DNA of 16,313 nucleotides from JAQBDA01 sp964525785. Its GTDB lineage: Bacteria; Chloroflexota; Anaerolineae; Anaerolineales; UBA4823. Below are positions 13,702 to 16,313 of the stretch, piece by piece. Under the pieces are notes generated by a model. It had not been told where the DNA came from, did no database searches, and worked only from the letters and a program-made list of their open reading frames with translations. Made by a program: the position numbers and the translations under genes. Where the stretch lies: positions 1 through 16,313 of the forward strand of contig CAZGIX010000098.1 in NCBI GenBank assembly GCA_964525785.1, written 5' to 3'. Numbering within the stretch: position 1 is the first letter of the stretch; every line of letters starts with the position of its first letter.

Positions 13702-15021
13702 TTATTTTCCGCCAGATTGCAGCGTTTCGCGCACTGCTGCTCGGATTAGGTCCAGGGATTCGGCCAGCGTCTCTTCCGCGTGCAGGGCGGAGACCGTGAA
13801 ATCAGTGTGAAAATACAACCCCTTCTCGATGCACTTTTGGAAAAATGCCTTTCGCAAGGCCGGATCCGTCTTTTCGGCGATATCACGATAGCTGCGGACA
13901 GGCTGGCGTGTGCCAACGTAAATGCCGAACGAGCAACCTATGCCTTGCAAAATAGCAGGAAAACCCTCCTCATCAAAAATCGCCTGGACTTGTTCGTAAA
14001 AGTTATCTGCGCGTGCCAGCCAGGTATCGAAAAAGCCGGGTTGTTCCATAATTCCTAGTGCGGCGATGCCTGCCGCGCATCCAAACAGGTTACCTGAAAA
14101 AGTCCCTCCTGCGACGACGGGATGGTGGGGATCCATGATTTTCATCATGATATCTTCCCTGCCGGCAATCGCTGCCAGCGGGACGCCGTTGGTCAGGGCT
14201 TTGCCCAGCAGGCACAGGTCGGGGGTCACGCCGTAGTAGCCCTGACCGCACGTGATGCCAGTGCGAAAGCCCGCAAGGATTTCGTCGATAATGAAGACGA
14301 TGCCGGTCTCGTCGCAGATTTTGCGAATGTCTTCGAGGTATTCTGTGGAAGAGCCGATACAGCCGTTGTTGTAGTCGATTGGGTTCAGCAGGATGGCGGC
14401 AATCTCGTGCCCGTGCTCGCGGGCAAGTTTTCTAAAGAGTTCGGCGTTGTTCCATGGGATGACATACAGCGTGTCATCCACTTTCGTGGGCACTCCTGCG
14501 CTCGAATGTTTTATTTTCGATAGCCGGTCTCCAGGATTGTCCTGGTCTACAAACTCGGCGAGATTGTTGAGCAGGGCGTAATCGTGCCCGCCGTGGAAGT
14601 GACCGTCTATGCGTACAACCTTCTGCCGTCCGGTGAAGCCCCGCGCCAGCCGGATTGCCAGCAGGGTGGCTTCGCTGCCCGAATTGACGTAGCGCACCCG
14701 CTGCGCGCACGGGATATGCTGGACGATCTTGCGCGCCAGCTGCACGGTCAGAGGATGGTCGAATTCGGCGAAGAAGCCGATATCGAATACTTTCTGCATC
14801 GCTTCACGGATCTCAGGACGGTTATGCCCAAGCGTGCAGGCGCCGTGCCCCATGAAGAAATCGATGTAGCGCCTGCTATCCAAATCGTAGAAGAACGCGC
14901 CATCCGCTTTGGAGAGGTACATTGGCCTCCCCGTAAACGGGTTGATGCGAAATGACGAGGACACGCCGCCGACCAGGAATTGTTGCGCTTGTGTCCAATA
15001 GGTTGTAAAAGTTGAGTCCAT
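13702..15021 (-). CDS. Class III (glutamate-1-semialdehyde-like) aminotransferase
   Basis: A 439-residue PLP enzyme related to HemL and other class III aminotransferases. The N-terminal 'VGGVSSSFR' and 'RYIDFFMGHGACTLGH' segments are HemL-like. NSGSEATLLAIRLAR (113-127) binds the cofactor phosphate, IIDEILAGFR (244-253) gives the PLP Asp D246, LLGKALTNGVPLAA has the Schiff-base Lys K274, and GGTFSGN (305-311) has the conserved Thr. The usual 'E-P-V' segment reads LNPIDYNNG (212-220), so the common Glu is Asn, which hints at altered substrate recognition. It is not the haem-pathway enzyme by context. The ATG at 15019-15021 has GAGAGG six bases upstream. It follows the LacI gene by 87 bases, making it the first enzyme of the operon. 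Likely substrate: an amino or keto sugar, amino acid or polyamine-like compound. Confidence 0.87.
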   Translation of the reverse strand: MDSTFTTYWTQAQQFLVGGVSSSFRINPFTGRPMYLSKADGAFFYDLDSRRYIDFFMGHGACTLGHNRPEIREAMQKVFDIGFFAEFDHPLTVQLARKIVQHIPCAQRVRYVNSGSEATLLAIRLARGFTGRQKVVRIDGHFHGGHDYALLNNLAEFVDQDNPGDRLSKIKHSSAGVPTKVDDTLYVIPWNNAELFRKLAREHGHEIAAILLNPIDYNNGCIGSSTEYLEDIRKICDETGIVFIIDEILAGFRTGITCGQGYYGVTPDLCLLGKALTNGVPLAAIAGREDIMMKIMDPHHPVVAGGTFSGNLFGCAAGIAALGIMEQPGFFDTWLARADNFYEQVQAIFDEEGFPAILQGIGCSFGIYVGTRQPVRSYRDIAEKTDPALRKAFFQKCIEKGLYFHTDFTVSALHAEETLAESLDLIRAAVRETLQSGGK

Positions 15022-15045
15022 TCTCTTCCTCTCAATGATTGGATA

Positions 15046-15117
15046 GGATAAACGGTAAATAACTGAACAATGCGCTGCAGTGAGTTGTTGGAATGCGCGT
15101 GCTGGCGTTCATTGTTC
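15046..15117. promoter_or_regulatory. Inverted repeat and possible weak operator before the aminotransferase gene
   Basis: GAACAATG (15065-15072) and CATTGTTC (15110-15117) are exact reverse complements across 37 bases, spanning the end of the LacI gene and the spacer. Nearby, GGATAAACGGTAAATA (15046-15061) shares the TAAACGNT core of the operator at 16177-16192 but lacks its symmetry. Neither is strong; an internal promoter here is possible but not shown. Confidence 0.25.
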
Positions 15118-16173
15118 CTGTGCACCTCCTGAGATAGTTGCAAGTGTCCGGTTGAGAGCGTTGGTGGGCGGCGATTGGCAGCCGCAGGATTCCCGGATAA
15201 CCAGCTCGGTGGGTAGCAGGGTTAATGGATCCGCCGGCTGGTCATGCAGTAAACGCAGCAACTGGCGGACGGCAGCACGACCCACCTGCTCAATTGGGGA
15301 GCGTACGGTTGTCAGCGCCGGGGTCAGATGCTGGGCAAAAGGCACGTCATCAAAACCGACCACCGCCACATCGCCGGGCACATGGGGACCGGATTGCTTT
15401 AAGGCGCGCAGCGCTCCGATGGCAGCATCATCATTACCCGCAAAGATAGCGTCCATGTCAACACCTGCGTGCAGCATGTACTGGACAGCCTGATATGCCT
15501 CATCTTCATCGAAGCCGCCCATGACGATCAAAGCGGGGTCGAATGGGATTCCGTTCGCATCCAGCGCGTCGCAGTAGCCGCGCTCGCGCCAACGCGAGTC
15601 TTCGTGCGCAGGTGGGCCTTGCAAATAGGCTATTCGGCGCCGGTGGTGGACCTTGATCAGGTGATTAACCAGCTTTTTAGCACCAAATTTGTTTTCAACT
15701 GTGACAACAGGAATTGAGAGATCCTCCGGCGGGGTATCGTGCAGGAGCACGACCGGAAAACCTTTCCGATAGAGAGCAACCAGCTCATCCTTATGCAGGC
15801 TGTCGGTAAAAATAAGCAGGCCATCAGTATTGTGCTCACCCAACACCTGCGGCGAGGAGCTGTCCTGCATGGAGTGGATTAATAACCAATAGCCCGCATG
15901 GCGGGCCTCAGATTCGATGCCGCTCAGCATGGGCGGGAAGAAGGATCCGCTGATCTCGGGCAGGATGAGCCCGATGGTGTTGGTCTTGCGGCTGGCCAGC
16001 ACGCGGGCTGCCGTGCGGGGCACAAATCCCAGCTCGTCGATGGTGGAGCGGACTTTTTCTGCGGTCTGCGGCGCTACGACGGCAGTCAGGTTCAAGACAC
16101 GGCTGACGGTTGCGATGGAGACGCCAGCCCGTCTTGCGACATCGGAGATCGTGGGCGTTTTATCGACTGGCAT
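15109..16173 (-). CDS. LacI-family transcriptional regulator
   Basis: A 354-residue LacI/GalR repressor. The N-terminal helix-turn-helix is TISDVARRAGVSIATVSRVLN (8-28), and the hinge segment 'RTAARVLASRKT' contains the minor-groove Leu expected in LacI-type hinges. The rest is a periplasmic-binding-protein-like ligand domain: NTIGLILPEISGSFFPPML, then AIFAGNDDAAIGALRAL and VAVVGFDDVPFAQHLTPALTTV near the end. The C-terminus is a little longer than usual, with a CGC motif. The ATG at 16171-16173 has no Shine-Dalgarno sequence. Upstream lie a LacI-type operator (16177-16192) and a consensus promoter (16194-16222), predicting autoregulation. It heads the minus-strand gene series, so the effector is probably the imported sugar or a pathway intermediate. 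Confidence 0.95.
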   Translation of the reverse strand: MPVDKTPTISDVARRAGVSIATVSRVLNLTAVVAPQTAEKVRSTIDELGFVPRTAARVLASRKTNTIGLILPEISGSFFPPMLSGIESEARHAGYWLLIHSMQDSSSPQVLGEHNTDGLLIFTDSLHKDELVALYRKGFPVVLLHDTPPEDLSIPVVTVENKFGAKKLVNHLIKVHHRRRIAYLQGPPAHEDSRWRERGYCDALDANGIPFDPALIVMGGFDEDEAYQAVQYMLHAGVDMDAIFAGNDDAAIGALRALKQSGPHVPGDVAVVGFDDVPFAQHLTPALTTVRSPIEQVGRAAVRQLLRLLHDQPADPLTLLPTELVIRESCGCQSPPTNALNRTLATISGGAQEQ

Positions 16174-16176
16174 AGG

Positions 16177-16192
16177 ATGTAAACGCTTACAT
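16177..16192. promoter_or_regulatory. LacI/cre-type operator
   Basis: ATGTAAACGCTTACAT is palindromic around a central CG with a single mismatched position pair. It fits the classical even-symmetry LacI-family/cre pattern (W-T-G-N-N-A-R-C-G-N-W-W-W-C-A-W). It lies four bases before the regulator's ATG and covers the predicted transcription start. Bound repressor would block the promoter. Confidence 0.75.
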
Positions 16193-16193
16193 G

Positions 16194-16222
16194 AGTATAT
16201 GTGAATATTTAATCAGAGTCAA
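16194..16222 (-). promoter_or_regulatory. Predicted sigma70 promoter of the LacI gene and operon
   Basis: On the minus strand TTGACT (16222-16217) is followed after exactly 17 bases by TATACT (16199-16194). The start point would fall near 16187, inside the operator, leaving only about 14 bases of leader before the ATG. It is the strongest promoter-like match noticed upstream of the minus-strand genes. Confidence 0.7.
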
Positions 16223-16258
16223 GCATTTATCGGCGAAGGAGTGGCTTGCTCCGTGTTT

Positions 16259-16301
16259 ATCCGTGTACAGCACTCTCTGTGCCTGATAATAGGACACGGA
16301 T
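16259..16301. other. Nested inverted repeat upstream of the LacI promoter
   Basis: ATCCGTGT (16259-16266) and ACACGGAT (16294-16301) are exact reverse complements. Inside them GCAC (16270-16273) and GTGC (16279-16282) form a second small hairpin. A further CCGTGT occurs at 16251-16256, directly repeating the left arm. No T-run follows. It may be a binding site, or the end structure of a gene beyond the window. No gene is seen in 16174-16313. Confidence 0.35.
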
Positions 16302-16313
16302 GTTTCTGTTGAT

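Noticed and set aside
13702..15021. Calling the class III aminotransferase hemL
   Set aside because: It sits with sugar transport and amino-sugar genes, has no haem-pathway neighbours and carries a changed E-P-V segment.
1..16313. CRISPR array, riboswitch, prophage or restriction/defence genes
   Set aside because: No regularly spaced direct repeats, no recognised aptamer motif and no phage or defence protein were found. The only mobile-element sign is the transposase end at 3-206.

Overview
The window looks like a stretch of bacterial chromosome of moderate to high GC. Gene order, the Tat-dependent lipoprotein binding protein, the GC-rich palindromic spacers and the ISAs1-like transposase end are all compatible with an environmental Chloroflexota (Anaerolineae-like) organism. 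That placement is inference from style, not from a marker gene.

Layout. Bases 1-643 are a small plus-strand accessory patch. It holds the last 67 codons of an ISAs1-like transposase, a good sigma70-type promoter (236-264), a decayed initiator-tRNA(Met)-like sequence whose T-loop carries a short repeat-like insert, and a strong rho-independent terminator (453-479). From 644 to 16173 every recognisable intact gene is on the minus strand. In transcription order (right to left) they are: LacI-family regulator, class III (GSA-like) aminotransferase, Tat/lipoprotein sugar-binding protein, two ABC permeases, ABC ATPase, glycerol-1-phosphate-dehydrogenase-like enzyme, Gfo/Idh/MocA oxidoreductase, PIG-L deacetylase fused to a DUF1284-like cysteine-rich domain, MFS transporter, second PIG-L deacetylase, GPH-type sugar transporter, and a DegT/StrS (scyllo-inosose/AHBA-type) aminotransferase. 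A minus-strand terminator at 551-569 closes the series. Most gaps are 0-90 bases and several genes overlap. The larger gaps are about 155 (3689-3844), 171 (13531-13701) and 432 bases (1901-2332). The last of these contains decayed sequence, including what looks like the first 13 codons of a lost ceramidase-like gene.

How the genes may work together (inference). The ABC importer, with its own ATPase and lipoprotein receptor, brings in a carbohydrate. Two PIG-L (LmbE) proteins would remove N-acyl groups. Two PLP aminotransferases and two NAD(P)-type dehydrogenases would exchange amino, keto and hydroxyl groups, and two MFS carriers move related compounds. This is the tool set for an N-acylated amino sugar, aminocyclitol or amino-polyol pathway. 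The sequence does not settle whether it is catabolic or biosynthetic. The LacI-type regulator, the importer and the GPH carrier favour catabolism. The regulator gene has a consensus promoter with a LacI/cre-type operator over its start point, which predicts autoregulation and possibly control of the whole operon.

Most notable: the PIG-L/DUF1284-like fusion, the unusual enzyme combination, the broken initiator-tRNA unit between an intact promoter and terminator, and hairpins on both sides of the binding-protein gene.
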